Positions 18,091 to 30,106 of a stretch of DNA of 64,000 nt are shown here, piece after piece; the first letter of the stretch is position 1; every line of letters starts with the position of its first letter. Made by a program: the position numbers and the translations under genes. The DNA is from Blastocystis sp. Blastoise (Eukaryota > Sar > Bigyra > Opalinata > Blastocystidae), in contig JBBPEB010000017.1 in NCBI GenBank assembly GCA_039096225.1, positions 359,501 through 423,500 on the forward strand, written 5' to 3'. The notes under the pieces were generated by a model, which saw only the letters and a list, made by a program, of their open reading frames with translations, did not search any database and had not been told where the DNA came from.

Positions 18091-18272
18091 AAAGCCGCCA
18101 AAAAAAAAAAGTGGCAAAAAAATGTTTTTCAAAATTTATATTTTAAATCATTCAAAAAGAATTCATTTATTCTTTTATATTTAAAAATCCACTATCAACA
18201 AATACATTTACGAAACATTCTTCGATAGTTATAAAGAAATAGAATCAAATAAGAATAAAAATAATAAAAAGT

Positions 18273-18343
18273 GCGCCAGCCGGGATTCGAACTCGGGTCT
18301 TACGCTTGGGAAGCGCAAATGCTAACCACTACACTATTGGCGC
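18273..18343 (-). tRNA. tRNA-Gly (anticodon CCC)
   Basis: Reading the minus strand, the 71-nt sequence folds as a cloverleaf. The acceptor is GCGCCAA/CTGGCGC (one A-C mismatch at the base), and the D arm is GTGT..GCAT. The anticodon stem is TGCGC/GCGTA with loop TTCCCAA (anticodon CCC, Gly). The T arm has loop TTCGAAT and stem CCGAG/CCCGG with one A-C mismatch. No intron and no encoded CCA. Internal A and B box sequences are present. A short T run (plus 18266-18270, AAAAA) follows the 3' end and can serve as the Pol III terminator. The two stem mismatches leave some doubt about full function. Confidence 0.88.
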
Positions 18344-18782
18344 TTACAAAGTGAAGTGATACTACTCTTATTTCATAATTATTTTCTTTAGAAATCTAAT
18401 AGAAAACAGTAACAAAGCTCCAAAACAATGATATAACAAAAGACGATAGGAATAATATTACAGAATAGGATAATATACGAATGTATCCTATTGCTTTACT
18501 CATGGGTTTATAATTACAAATAAATGAAAAAGAAGAAAAAAAATTCCAATAAAAGCAAAGGAAGAAAATATAGATATAATAAATACATAAATAATAAACA
18601 AGATAAAAAATATAGTTCATAGATCAAAATAATGAAAAAAAAACAAAGAAACAAATAATTATACAACTAAATGAATGTTGAAAGAGTAATTCTTATCATC
18701 AAAAGATAAGAATGGATATATATATATATATATATATATATCTTCTTGATATGATAAGAATAAGAATTGATTTGAGCCTTGA
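18344..18782. other. Intergenic stretch, nothing recognised
   Basis: AT-rich spacer between the tRNA and the glycosyltransferase stop codon. A short TA run lies near 18718-18741. Confidence 0.5.
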
Positions 18783-20034
18783 TTATGTGTTGATAGTAAC
18801 ATTATGACCTATGTAATTACTATAAACAAGAGATTCCCATATATATAGAAGATCTCCTGGTGTATATCGATGAGCTGCCAATAGAGTATCCGTGAAAGAG
18901 GAGGAGGAGAAGGGAACACGATTAAAGGAAACTACAGAATAAGGATAAGAAGAGAAAGGGATTTGAACTTGTTTATTTAATAGACCTAAATAAACATCAT
19001 CAAAATATAATACTGGTTTAACAGTATGAGAAGCATTAAGGAAGAGTTTAATAACATCCATTGAGAATATATAGAAACACCCTGTAGGATAAGGAGGGAA
19101 AACAGTAGGAGAATAAATATCATTGGATATATAATATCGACTTTGAGGAACTCGAATAGGTTTATTATTCTGGATTTCAAATCCTGCATATATATTCTTA
19201 TGGTTCTGAATAGCAAAATGAGGTAATTGAACTCTTACAAGATTTAGTATATTAACCCAAGTATCTCCATCAGAACGAATGAAATATTGTGTATGTGGAC
19301 AATATTGAAGAGACCATTTCATACCTAGTAACACATTCAATGTAACATTTAAAAAGGAGTTCTGGAAATTATAGACAACGATATCTTTGTATTTTTGTTC
19401 TTCTTCTTCGAGAAATCGATCCTCATAAGGATCTATAGATTGACCCATGATAAACAAATGTTTTATCGTAATATTATCTACAGAAACAATCGATCCAAAT
19501 GTTTTACGAATAGCTTGTCGAATCTTCAAATCCTTTGCACTCATAGGATGAATAAATAATATAAATGGATTAGAATCACAAAAATGTTCATTATGAAGAA
19601 TAATAGAATAATCATATGGATAGTGAACTAACATCTCATCTTTTCTGTATACACGCTTTGTATATATAGAATCATGAATACCTTCACCAAAGCACTCCAC
19701 AGGAACCAAACGTTTTTTACCTTGTTTTTTGTAGCAATCTCGTACAGAAGTAGCATCATGAATCATCTCTGTTTCTAAACAATCAGTTAAGTCATCGAAG
19801 AAAGTAATTTCAGAACAATTGAGTGTTTTCGAATGAATTGGTTCTGTTAATATAGCTATAAATGAATTATTTATCATTATCATATATATTATTACGTGGT
19901 TCATCACTATAAAGATTCAGTTCTTCAGGATTCAGAGTTGATGATGGAGAAAAAGAAAAACTGAAGCGTATTTCAATAATCAAGTAGATACTTGCACATA
20001 TCCAAGCAATTGAATATAATATTTTATTAGTCAT
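18783..20034 (-). CDS. GT31 (beta-1,3-galactosyl/GlcNAc-type) glycosyltransferase
   Basis: Type II membrane glycosyltransferase, expected in the Golgi, transferring a UDP-activated sugar in beta-1,3 linkage. Two exons, 19896-20034 and 18783-19855, give 403 residues. An N-terminal signal anchor (ILYSIAWICASIYLIIEI, about residues 5-22) precedes a stem region. GT31 landmarks in order: KIRQAIRKTFGS (R-x-A-I-R-x-T-W/F block), DIVVYNFQNSFLNVTLN (the D-F-x-D-x-Y-x-N-L-T block), KWSLQYCPHTQYFIRSDGDT (metal-binding DxD region), YPTGCFYIFSMDV (YPxYxxGxGY-like block) and FDDVYLGLL (the E/D-DVYVG block with the catalytic acid). The DxD reads SDGDTW instead of the usual DDDxF, with both outer acids present. 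The ATG at 20034 is preferred because it supplies the signal anchor. Donor and acceptor specificity cannot be read from the sequence. Confidence 0.88.
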
Positions 20035-20615
20035 AACTCATTTACTGAGGAATAGACAAAAAGAAATACTCTACAAAATAAACATTTACAGAAATATATC
20101 CCTTTTTCCTGTAAAGAATCCGAGTTATTCATAAATATGTTTTCATTTCATTTTTCATTCGTTGTTCTTTGTTGTTTATCCCATATAGAAATCAACATAT
20201 AAATTTGATTTATTAAAAAGTAGTGGAATCAACTTACTGAACAATTCAAGTTTTATTTTTATATAATTATCACAAAATAGTGAAAGTGTTGATATGTTTA
20301 TAAGCTTCACACTTTGATCATATTCATCTTTGAACATATATATCTCAGATATGTATTTTTTTAACATAACATCTATCAAAAAATAAAACATAAAAAAATC
20401 TAAAAAGCAAGTAAAGAAACTCACAATAAATATACTTTTTAAATATTGAACATAAATATATCAATATTTGAATAGATTATATTACTATAGATAAATATGA
20501 AAACAAAAAAAAAACATGAACATAGAAACTAGTTATAAAATATATACTTTAAAATAGATTAAAAACATTGCATATATAATAGAATTAAAATAAAAAATAA
20601 GAAAGATAGATATGT
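20035..20615. other. Promoter-side spacer of the GT31 gene
   Basis: 581 bp between the GT31 start and the stop of the first TMEM62-like gene. An 82-codon hydrophobic frame at 20176-20424 (minus) has no splice partners or recognisable features and is probably chance. Confidence 0.45.
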
Positions 20616-23472
20616 TTAGGCCATGATAAGTTCACGAATCATAAGTGTTAAGAATAGTGTTGGTCGAATGATATCTGTAAAGGAGAAGAAGAATTGAGAA
20701 CCTTCTATAAGAGATCGAATAGGTTTTCCATAGGATGACATATAGAGCATCATTAGGAAGAGAATAACTTTTAGAATAGATCGAATGACAATTTGTCGAG
20801 GTTGCATAAGATAATGAGGAACAGGAAGTGCATAGAAGAGGAATAAATACAAGCATACAATGATATATTGACAGATACACCAAAGGGAAGTAAAGAAGAG
20901 ATTATCGAGTCCAGGAATAAACATCTTTGTATTTAAATTGATAAAGCCCCATAAAGTAGTACAATATCTTTGACCCTATATAGATTATATAAGAGTCATC
21001 AAATAATATTTTATATAATATATATATTTATACATAAAATATTTTTTTTTAAATTAGAATAGAAATAAAAAAAAAATTGAATTAGATATATATATATTTA
21101 TAAAAATGTATAACATAATTTTGTTTTTATAATTATATAAAAATAATAAGAAAGACACAAATAAAAAAAAGTTCAATTAAATAATTATACATTTCCTTTA
21201 ATAATATTTTGAGGGCATATTATATAGGAGATTATTCCAAGAATCATAGATATATAGATATAAGGATCACTAAAGATGAGAAGCCATTTTGCTACAATAA
21301 ATCGCGGGAGTGAAGGTAGATAATTAAGAGATGAATAGATATCGAAATAATTTTGATATCGTTGACGTATAGAAGGTAGAAAAGAGGGTATAGAGTCTAG
21401 AATCCAGTCGAAATAACGATGCATTGAAGTTGGTAAATAAGTAGTATATAGATTCATTGCTGATTGTTTGATTTGATCATAGATATGGAATTCATTCGAT
21501 ATATAAAGAGAAGGAGTGAGAGGATCAGGGAAAGAAGATGTATGACTGAAATGAAGAATAGAATTACCATTAATAAAAGAGATTGTGAATAAAGTGATAA
21601 CAAGTATAGTAAGGAAAGAAGGAACACGATCAATAAAGAGAGAAACATGAGTATGCATAATAGTTCTAGCTAACCATGTATATATATACATATAGAACTT
21701 ATAGAAGGAGAAAGGAGGTGAATAAATATCAATAGTATTATCTTCATGTTTATATTTATAGACTCTTCCTTTGTTATCGACAGATCGTATCTTGAGATTA
21801 TAAGGAATATCATAATGAAAAGAAGATGCAGAAGTAACTGAAGGAGTAGAAGGAGATGTATTTTGAGTATATGTACGAATTGTAAGACAATCATTATAAG
21901 TATCTACTGAAGACGCTTCAATTAAATGTTTATTTATATACCTATATAAAATAATATAAAGAAATATAAAGAAATATGTATCAATAATAATATACAATTG
22001 AGTTGTTTGAAGAGGTTGTTGAGAAAGAGTATATAAGTATATTTCATTAGGAAGAAGATTCGCATAGTGATTCATTGGATTATCTATTTTAATTCCATTC
22101 TAAAGAAGATATATATATAGTTAATATATATATTATTGATATACAAATAATATATATATATATAACATAATTTTATTATATTTAATATGATAGACTTAAA
22201 TATACTATTTGTCATATAATAATAAATATTATAATAGATATACCATGGGATTGCATAGAAATAGAAGTGGTTTTTTGTTCCAATCAGAGACTCGATATGT
22301 ATTCCAATATATATATCCATTTCGAATAGAGAATACACGAAACCTAAAGATCATGAAAGAGGAATAATAGGATTATATAATAATAGCAAGACAACTATAT
22401 AGAAGATATTAATATATACAATCCTATAATTTTAAATTCTGGACTTTGAATTTCAGTCACATTACAACTATGAATTACCTATATACATATATATGTATTG
22501 TTTTTTGAGTACAAATTAATAGAAAAGACGATAATAATAAAGAATATTTCTATATACACTAGCATTTCTACCTAAGGCACTGTGTATATGTCCATTAAGG
22601 TAAAGATTTGGTCTATATATATGAATAAGATCATAGAAGCTGAGACCCGAGGAAGATCGAGGACGAGTGTCCATAGTAAATAGCGGGTAATGGCAAAATA
22701 CTATAGTACAGTAATACTCACTATATATACATATATATATATATATAAACGAACTAGAATATTAACATATTATTAAACATAAATATGTATATTCTTTAAG
22801 AAATATATAGTTCTCTCTTAAACATATATATATATACTTATTTCGTTTAAACATTTCTTCTAATATATTTAAATCTTCCGTTGTACACATACCACTAAAT
22901 GCTTTTAAAGGTCCTAATGTAGCATCAACAGAAATAAAACGAATCTTTCCTTCTTTATAATCATAACTCTGCTCATATCTATATATAACAATATTAAAAA
23001 GATATCTTTTTAAACTCTTAGTATATAATTAAAAAAATACACTCTTCCTTTATTATAATATCCATAAACAGAGTATTTCAAATAATATTTCTTTTCATGT
23101 GAAGTACAATCCCATGCATCATGATTACCACGAACATCTAACCATTTATTTGGATCAAAGTAATTATATTTTCTCAAAGAAGATTCGTAACTATATATAT
23201 ATATTCATTTTCAATATAAATAATCATACAACTGCCATTCTTTCTCGTTTGGAAGAGCTATAGATGTTAAAAAAGGAATCAAGAAATATGAATATACTAT
23301 GTCCTTTTATGCTAATAGAGTTTCCTATATCTCCTGAAACAACTACTGCTTCTGGATCAAGCTTAGGGAGAATATCACGAAGTAATATAACAAAACGTTT
23401 GTTTGTTAATTTCTTTGGATTTGGATTCATATGAATATCCGTTATATGAACAAATGAGAAATGATCTTTCAT
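20616..23472 (-). CDS. TMEM62: TMEM62-like membrane metallophosphoesterase, copy A
   Basis: Calcineurin-like phosphoesterase domain fused to a polytopic membrane domain, the TMEM62 architecture; substrate unknown. Exons (minus): 23298-23472, 23230-23257, 23041-23190, 22838-22978, 22558-22720, 22420-22478, 22244-22343, 21996-22099, 21191-21941, 20616-20975, giving 676 residues in frame. All metal-binding motifs are present: VHITDIHMN (DxH), VVSGDIGNS (GDxxN-like), DVRGNHDAWD (GNHD), VFCHYPL and LNGHIHSALG (GHxH). A connecting region with beta character follows. The C-terminal third has several hydrophobic helices (FLTILVITLFTISF; ICQYIIVCLYLFLFYAL; ILKVILFLMMLYM). It lies 469 bp from a close paralogue on the same strand and shares its intron positions. 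Both look catalytically competent. Confidence 0.88.
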
Positions 23473-23941
23473 TCCTAATATTGTTATTCACTTATTATTT
23501 ATATAAAAAAAAAGAAAATACTCAAAAAAACCAAGAGAAAAATCCGAAGTTCTTAGAAAAAATGGATTGAAAAATGGAGAAAAACCGTTAAAAGAAGAAT
23601 AATGTTTTTTTTGTGTTTTTTCTATAAAAATATTTTTTTATTTTCAATGAATCTATAGGATGGCATAAATAAAAATATTTTAAAAATTTTATTTATATTT
23701 TAGCAATATCCACTATTATTTACATTTAAAAAAGAATAAACTACAACATGATAAACTATAAATTGGAGTATATGAGCTTCATTATCATTTATATATTACA
23801 TCAAAACTATAATAGATAGTAGCCATAAATATGTATCATTTTATAAAAGTATTTTTTTGCTTCATTCATGAAAAACAAAAGACTATTTATTCAAAAGATA
23901 TATATATGTAAACAATAATGAAAGCCATAAGTATATAAAAA
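23473..23941. other. Spacer between the two TMEM62-like paralogues
   Basis: 469 bp of AT-rich DNA, the presum promoter region of copy A. No gene is recognised. Confidence 0.5.
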
Positions 23942-26656
23942 TTAATGATTATGAAAGAAAAACGAATATATAAGTGGATAATTCTTTAAGAATTCTTTAA
24001 TCATGATAAAGATGAGTATAAATGGTCTGATTTCATCGGTATATGTACATAAGAAATCGGATGATTCATACTTTTCTCTTATTCCTAAAGCTATATAGGA
24101 GTTAGTACTTGTATAAAGGATCGCTCCAAGTTGAAGTAATTGAATAATAAAAGGAAGAGGTGAAGATATAGTATAGAATAGTAAACAATACACACATATT
24201 GACGTATATTGTAACCATAAAGTAAGTGTAGACCAAATAAGATTATCCATAGATAAGAAGAAGTGATGGGTTGTTATATTATAATTTCCCCACCAAAATA
24301 GCAGTTGATATGTAGACTAAAGAAATATAAATAAAAATATAATTTTTAAAATATAAGAAAATACATTACAATATTAAAAAATATAGTTTCGAAAAGATAA
24401 GAAAAAATAGTATAATAAAACAAAATATTATAAATATAATAAAATATAATTTATTTCAATTTAATAAGATAAAAATTTCAAATAAGATATATATATACTC
24501 CTTCTTTTTGTGTTCGATGTGGAATGAATAATTGAAAGAAAAGAAGAAGAAGAAGAGATAGTGCTATAGATGAATCCCCATGGAAAAGAAGCCATTTAAC
24601 GAGAATAGGGATGAATATAGATATAGAAGAGGAGGAGGAGAAGAAAGAGTAGAAATACTGATTTAGAACTGTATATCGATCATATGATGATGTATAGGGT
24701 GAAGTGATAGAGAAAGATATATAGATAGAAAGAATACTTAAGATAGTAATAAAGATAATAACAAGAAGGGAGAAAGGAATCATATAATAGGATAAATTGA
24801 GTTTCAAGAGATACCCCAATAGAGATAATGATGGAGATAATGATGTATTATCAACGGTGATTGGATGATTGACACGTGTTCTCTGTTTGTGTTTATCAAG
24901 AACTTCGATTTCCAAAGATAAATATTTTATTAATCTATATATAATATATTTATAATAATTAATACTTATATATTATATATATATAATCATATATTGTTAT
25001 ATTTATGATTTTGTTTATGTATAAATATACTGAGAAGAAGAAAGAGATGATTTATCGACAGAACAGGTATAGAGATGTTTTTGTTCTCTTTGTTTTTTTA
25101 ATTTAATCACTTTGTTACTTATCTTTCTAGAGATATATTAATCATAATATATATATATCATACATATTAATATCTTCAATAGAGTATTTTGCAACAGCAA
25201 AGAGAGTTATTGACGTTGATGATGTTGATAAAGAAGAAGAGGATGATAATAAAGATACTGATGGAACTAGATATCGACAATCCTAGAATCAATATATAGT
25301 AAGCTATACATATATATATACATTAATGTAAATATGAATATAGTCATTATTATATTATTATATATATATATACAGAGGGTGAACATAAGCATAATAGAGG
25401 TTTATTGTGATATAATGGTATTGAATAATCCTCCCATGATAGAATACCCTCAAATAATGTAAAGAGACGAAAACTATGTATATTTATAATTATAGTATAA
25501 CTCATATTCATAACGAAATAATTCACTATCAAAGAATTATTATTACTATTATTAATACTATTATTAATATACATTCCTGTCTGTTTGAAATCAGGTATAT
25601 ATAATTCTAAGACTCCATGAGAATCAACAAACTATAAGTATATAATTGATATGAATAGAGTAATAACTATATGTATATACGTTAGGATTCATGCCAAATT
25701 GAGAGTGGATATGTCCTCCAAGGAAGGCAGTCGGTTTATAGAGAGAGAGCATATCATGAATATTATGATTATACTTAGAGAGAGCCCGGCAATCCAGAGT
25801 CATAAGAGGGAAATGACAAAAAAGAATGGTTGATGAATATCTATATATTATATATATATAATATTATACTGAATATTATTTTTTAATTATATCAATTAAC
25901 AACAAATAGAATCATGAAGAGGAAGAGTATATATTATTATTATATATATACGAAGTGTCCATAAGTAGATCTTCTAGAATTGTTAGAGTTGAAGAAGAGA
26001 TCCTGCCGTTAAAACAATGTGCAGATTCCTTACATCCCTCCAATCCAATGAATCGAATTGAACCATAAGAATAAGAATAAGTCTGTTGATATCTAAATGA
26101 AATAGATATAAAGAGAAGATGAAAGAAGAAGATATATAGAGAAGATGAAAGAAGACAAATATATAGAATTATACATAGACCCCTTCTGATAATAACCATA
26201 TACAGAATGATTCTTGTAATATAAAGGACCACTATCTCGCTCATCCCAAGTGTCATGATTCCCACGAATATCCATCCAGAAAGAAGGATCAAAACGACCA
26301 TATCGCTTCAATAATGTCGAATAACTAGAAGAAATAGACTCACATATTATTTATTAAAATTAATATATAAAATTATCAAATAGATACAGCATCCATTCTT
26401 CTTCTATTGGTTCGTCTATAATATATATATGTATAGTAACAATTAATAACTAGCAGAAATTTTTAAAATCACAAATACGTTCTTTTCGTGAAGTAATCGA
26501 ATTACAAATGTCTCCTGTTAATATAACCGCATCTGGGTTTATTTGAGGTAATATATCTTTCAGAAATTCATCAAATCTTTCAGTAACTTGGGTATTCTCT
26601 ACTTGAAGATGAAGATCTGAAACATGTACAAAAACGAAAGCTTTCTTATGTATCAT
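23942..26656 (-). CDS. TMEM62: TMEM62-like membrane metallophosphoesterase, copy B
   Basis: Tandem paralogue of the preceding gene. Exons (minus): 26479-26656, 26388-26415, 26175-26324, 25952-26092, 25681-25840, 25573-25631, 25374-25473, 25164-25282, 25031-25126, 24499-24934, 23942-24316, giving 613 residues in frame. Metal-ligand motifs: VHVSDLHLQ, ILTGDICNS, DIRGNHDTWD, FCHFPLM, LGGHIHSQFG. The first seven exons match copy A in order and nearly in length (28, 150, 141, 59 and 100 nt are identical), showing common descent. Copy B has one extra intron in the linker before the membrane domain. Hydrophobic helices occupy the C-terminal half (MIPFSLLVIIFITILSILSI; IALSLLLLLFFQLFI; YCLLFYTISSPL). 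Its start is 483 bp from the divergent EAF start, so the two may share a promoter region. Confidence 0.87.
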
Positions 26657-27139
26657 GAATTACACAAATATTGAGCAAAAAAAGAAAACATATCATCAAC
26701 ATCTACAAAAACACAACCATTTCATAGAAAAAGAGTATATTTTAAAAATGATCACTTTTTTTCATTATCTCCATCCTTTTCATCATATTTTTAACAAGTT
26801 ATGTTTTTTTTTATCATTATTTTATAAGTATTGTAGATCTATTATATTAAATAACAACAGGATCACATTTTAGTCTTTATTTAAATCAACATTTCTTTGA
26901 TTTTTAATTTATTTATCACGTATTCAGTTATATTTTTTAAATATTCAAATCTGACAAACTAAATTATCATTTATATATTGTTTTCTAAAAAATGTCAATT
27001 AATCACAACTCACTTTTTCATTATTCACTTATTTTTTACGAATTTAAATTCATTTTTGATATTAAAATATCATCTTATAAATCTTCTATATTCAAATCAT
27101 AATGGTTTCAAATCAATTCTTATTTTTTTAACGCTTTAA
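26657..27139. promoter_or_regulatory. Shared upstream region of TMEM62-like B and EAF
   Basis: Bidirectional intergenic segment between two divergent start codons. It is very AT-rich, with no recognisable motif. The promoter role is inferred from position only. Confidence 0.35.
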
Positions 27140-28498
27140 ATGGATAAATTATCATCTTTTATTAATCAAAATAGTAAATATCCTATTATATTAGGATCTA
27201 GTTTTAATCCAGACTCAGAAAACAAAAAATTATTAAGATATAAATTCAAACCCAACTCAATAAATGATTCTAGTCCTTCCTTAATTCAAAGAACCGATGA
27301 AGATGAAGTAATGATCACACACACATGTCAAGATATTCTAGAAAATCCAAAAAAGTTCAAAGGAAGTATCCAACAATCTCAAAAGAACAATTATGTTTTA
27401 TCTTTCAATGGCAGTTCCTTTATTCTTGATAAAATTAATAGTACATATACTAGTCTCCAACAAGAACCACCTGAATATCCAGAAAATGAAAACAAGACTA
27501 TTTCCCTCTCTTCAATTTCTCTTCCTTTTTTACCATCATCAATTTCTCAGTATAAATTAAAACGCAGAAAAGAATTGGATGTTCATTCAATAGATACAGA
27601 TCAAATACAATCAATGTCAAATACTCCTCAAACTCAAGTAGCTACTTCAAATGAATCAGAGTATATTAATTATTATTATTCATATTCTTCTATATTACTA
27701 TCTATACATTCATGTATTTCTATATATATATATATATAGAATAACGACGCTTAAAGAAGACACATCATTCATCACAAATCAGACTAATTCAGCTCCTGCT
27801 GATTCTCATTCTCAATCAACTGATTCTCTTCATAATAAAGATACTTCTATTCCTCTGGTAATATCGTCAACATTGAATCAGTCACAAACACAATCTATAC
27901 TTGCAACCATTGATACAAATCAACCCAATTTAAATCCATCTGTGTCTCCAACATTATCTGATACTAAAGATCTCCTCTCTACAAATATACTTCCTGGTAT
28001 GTTTTCTTATCCTTTTCTTCTATCTATACCCTCTATTCTTACTCTATCTCTTTCTTTTAGTATCTACTTCCAGTATAACTACTCCTACACACTCTGAAGT
28101 AACGACGATTTCCCGTGAAAAACAGAACTCTTTCTCTCAAGACAGTCCTCCTCAGAACACAAAAGATATTATATCTCCAGTAAACAATACTCTCTCTGTC
28201 TCCTCTTTATCTTCACCGAAAGACACTACAAATCAAATCAAATGTATATACATATTATTATTCATTATATATCTAATACTTTTTATTAGCTGACGATGAC
28301 TCTGACGACTCTTTTTTCATGGGGGTTCAAGTATATATATACATATACTATTTTTATTATTCATTATGAATTTATCTATAGACCAACAACAAACAAATAT
28401 CAAGTACTATATATCTCTTTTCTTATCATCTATATATGTTTCTATTATTAACAAATTATTAAATATCTATAGATAATGATGATGATGATGATTTTTAG
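27140..28498 (+). CDS. ELL-associated factor (EAF) family protein
   Basis: EAF proteins bind the elongation factor ELL and stimulate RNA polymerase II elongation, as part of super/little elongation complexes in animals. Exons 27140-27660, 27740-27996, 28061-28243, 28290-28330, 28382-28403 and 28473-28498 give 349 residues in frame. The N-terminal EAF domain is recognisable over about residues 15-115: YPIILGSSFN, LLRYKFKPNSIN (the RYDFKPxSID block), VMITHTCQ, KKFKGS (the FKG block), NYVLSFNGSSFILDKI (the xYVLIFDGxxFxLEKL block). The middle is a long Ser/Thr/Gln/Asn-rich disordered region. The C-terminus is strongly acidic (SDDDSDDSFFMGVQ, then NNDDDDDF-stop), consistent with an acidic transactivation tail. 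The ATG at 27140 is the first in frame and sits just before the domain. Confidence 0.85.
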
Positions 28499-28959
28499 GG
28501 AATTACGACTTCATTTCTATTTCATTTATGTTAAAACACTGTATATTCTCCTTCATATATCTCTCAATCAATCTTATACTTACCGTATCCCATCTTTGCA
28601 TATATGTTTAACTGCGTAAATAATAAAGAATCAATCCTCATTTCTATTCAATTATCTTGGTAATTATTTATTGTTTTGGATTTATTCATCATATATTATA
28701 TTTTTTGTGACTACTTATATTCTAGAATTAATTTTTATATATTTTTTCACTCGTTTTTAATACAATACTCAAGTCTAATAACAAGTTTCAGATCATAAAT
28801 ATTTCATACAAAAATTTTTATAGAATATTTAATTCTTAGTCATATACCATTTCTATAAAAATATTTTTATTCATTCATGTGTTGTAAAGAAAACGAAAAA
28901 GTACTTTTATATGTTTTATTTATGTTTTCGTTATGAACAATTTGTTTTGTATATTAAAA
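28499..28959. other. Intergenic stretch, left flank of the transposon island
   Basis: AT-rich spacer without recognisable gene. Transposon-derived sequence begins just after it. Confidence 0.5.
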
Positions 28960-29039
28960 AAAAAGTTGAAAAAGTGCTGTAACTTTCACAACTTGTTGCA
29001 ACTCTTTTTGAAACTTTTGTTACCTTTTGAGCCACTCTA
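28960..29039. mobile_element. Decayed right end of a TAGAGCGG-type hAT-like element
   Basis: Reading outward, it ends in TTTTGAGCCACTCTA, a diverged form of the right terminus TTTTGAACCGCTCTA found in the intact copies. It is preceded by degenerate GTTGCAAC/GTTACC subterminal repeats. No matching left end is seen beside it. Confidence 0.6.
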
Positions 29040-29095
29040 ATAGTATTATGACAATTAAATAAAAAACAAAAAACATAAATACTCAAAGTGTAAAA

Positions 29096-29165
29096 TAGAG
29101 CGGTTCAAAAGTTGTGACAAAAGTGGCGACACAGTTGCGACAAGCTGTGAAAGTTGTGACACTTT
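29096..29165. mobile_element. Left terminus of a hAT-type element (TIR plus subterminal repeats)
   Basis: Begins TAGAGCGGTTCAAAAG at 29096, followed by variants of the GTTGCGACAA repeat ending in GACACTTTTTA. It is the outermost left-type terminus and lies just beyond the 3' end of the hAT transposase remnant, so it is a candidate end of the formerly autonomous element. No matching 8-bp duplication was found at the far side. Confidence 0.65.
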
Positions 29166-29259
29166 TTAAACATTATTTTTATAAACAAAGCAAATTTTTA
29201 ATAAAGAAAACATAAATAAAACATATAAAATATAAATTATAAATTAATTAAGAAATAAT

Positions 29260-30090
29260 TTAGTCAAGATTGATCTCTGAAACATTACTAAAAGTAGATA
29301 AATTATCAAAAGAAATAGATAAAATATCATCAATAAAATCAGATAAAACACTATTTGAATTGAAATTTGTACTTTTTTCTTCATTTTCATGTTCATTTGT
29401 TATTAATTCATTATCATCTACAATTGTCATTGAAGAATCATTAATTGTAGTATCTATTTCATCTTCAATAATAATTGAATTATTTTGAATTGAAACATTA
29501 TCTGTTTGTGGATTCATATAGAAAAATAAATCTCTAAACAAATTTTCATCAGAATAACCAAATTTCTTCTTTGTAAATAAAATATTCATAAAAGAGAAAG
29601 ATCTTTCTACACTAACAGTAGTAGAAGGTAATTGAAGAATGAAAGGAATTATTTTAGAAATAGTAGGAATTTGTTTAAGAAGAGGAAAATAGAATTTTAT
29701 CATTTGTTCTTAACTTACCATGTTTTGAGTAAAGCATTCATTTTATTTCTTCTCATTATCAATAAAATATTTCATTTTTGAAACACATAATAAATAATCT
29801 TTCTTTTCTATATTTGTAAATTCAGATAAAGTGAAAGAAGGAAATGAAGAAGACATCAAGAAAGGATTGAAATGTTTTACTTCATTATAAAATATCATTT
29901 GTTTCTTATTCATTGTTTTGATTTCTTTCAATTTTAATAATGTATTCGTAAAACCTATATAAAATAATAAATGAATAATAAATAATAAATATACTTTTCT
30001 TATATTCTTGAATAAATGAAGATTGAACATTTGATAAATTATTTTCTTCACATATTTCATTCATAGATCAATTGATATAATTATAATCAA
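29260..30090 (-). pseudogene. hAT transposase C-terminal remnant
   Basis: The minus-strand frame 29703-29260 carries the hAT C-terminal dimerisation signature: LPSTTVSVERSFSFMN, the S-x-x-x-E-R-x-F-S block, followed by FGYSDENLFRDLFFY. An upstream piece, about 30062-30005 plus 29957-29743 joined across a short intron, encodes NEICEENN and continues to FTNTLLKLKE and KYFIDNEKK-stop. The two parts are out of continuity because of a stop near 29743. The N-terminal and central parts of the same type of protein lie at 37130-37897, about 7 kb away, with other transposons between and the middle of the protein missing. The gene is therefore broken and I regard it as a relic. Confidence 0.7.
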
Positions 30091-30106
30091 ATGGAAGAAA
30101 AATAAT

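Noticed and set aside
20176-20424. 82-codon minus-strand hydrophobic frame between GT31 and TMEM62-like A
   Set aside because: Low-complexity Phe/Ile/Leu/Tyr content, no splice context and no recognisable domain.
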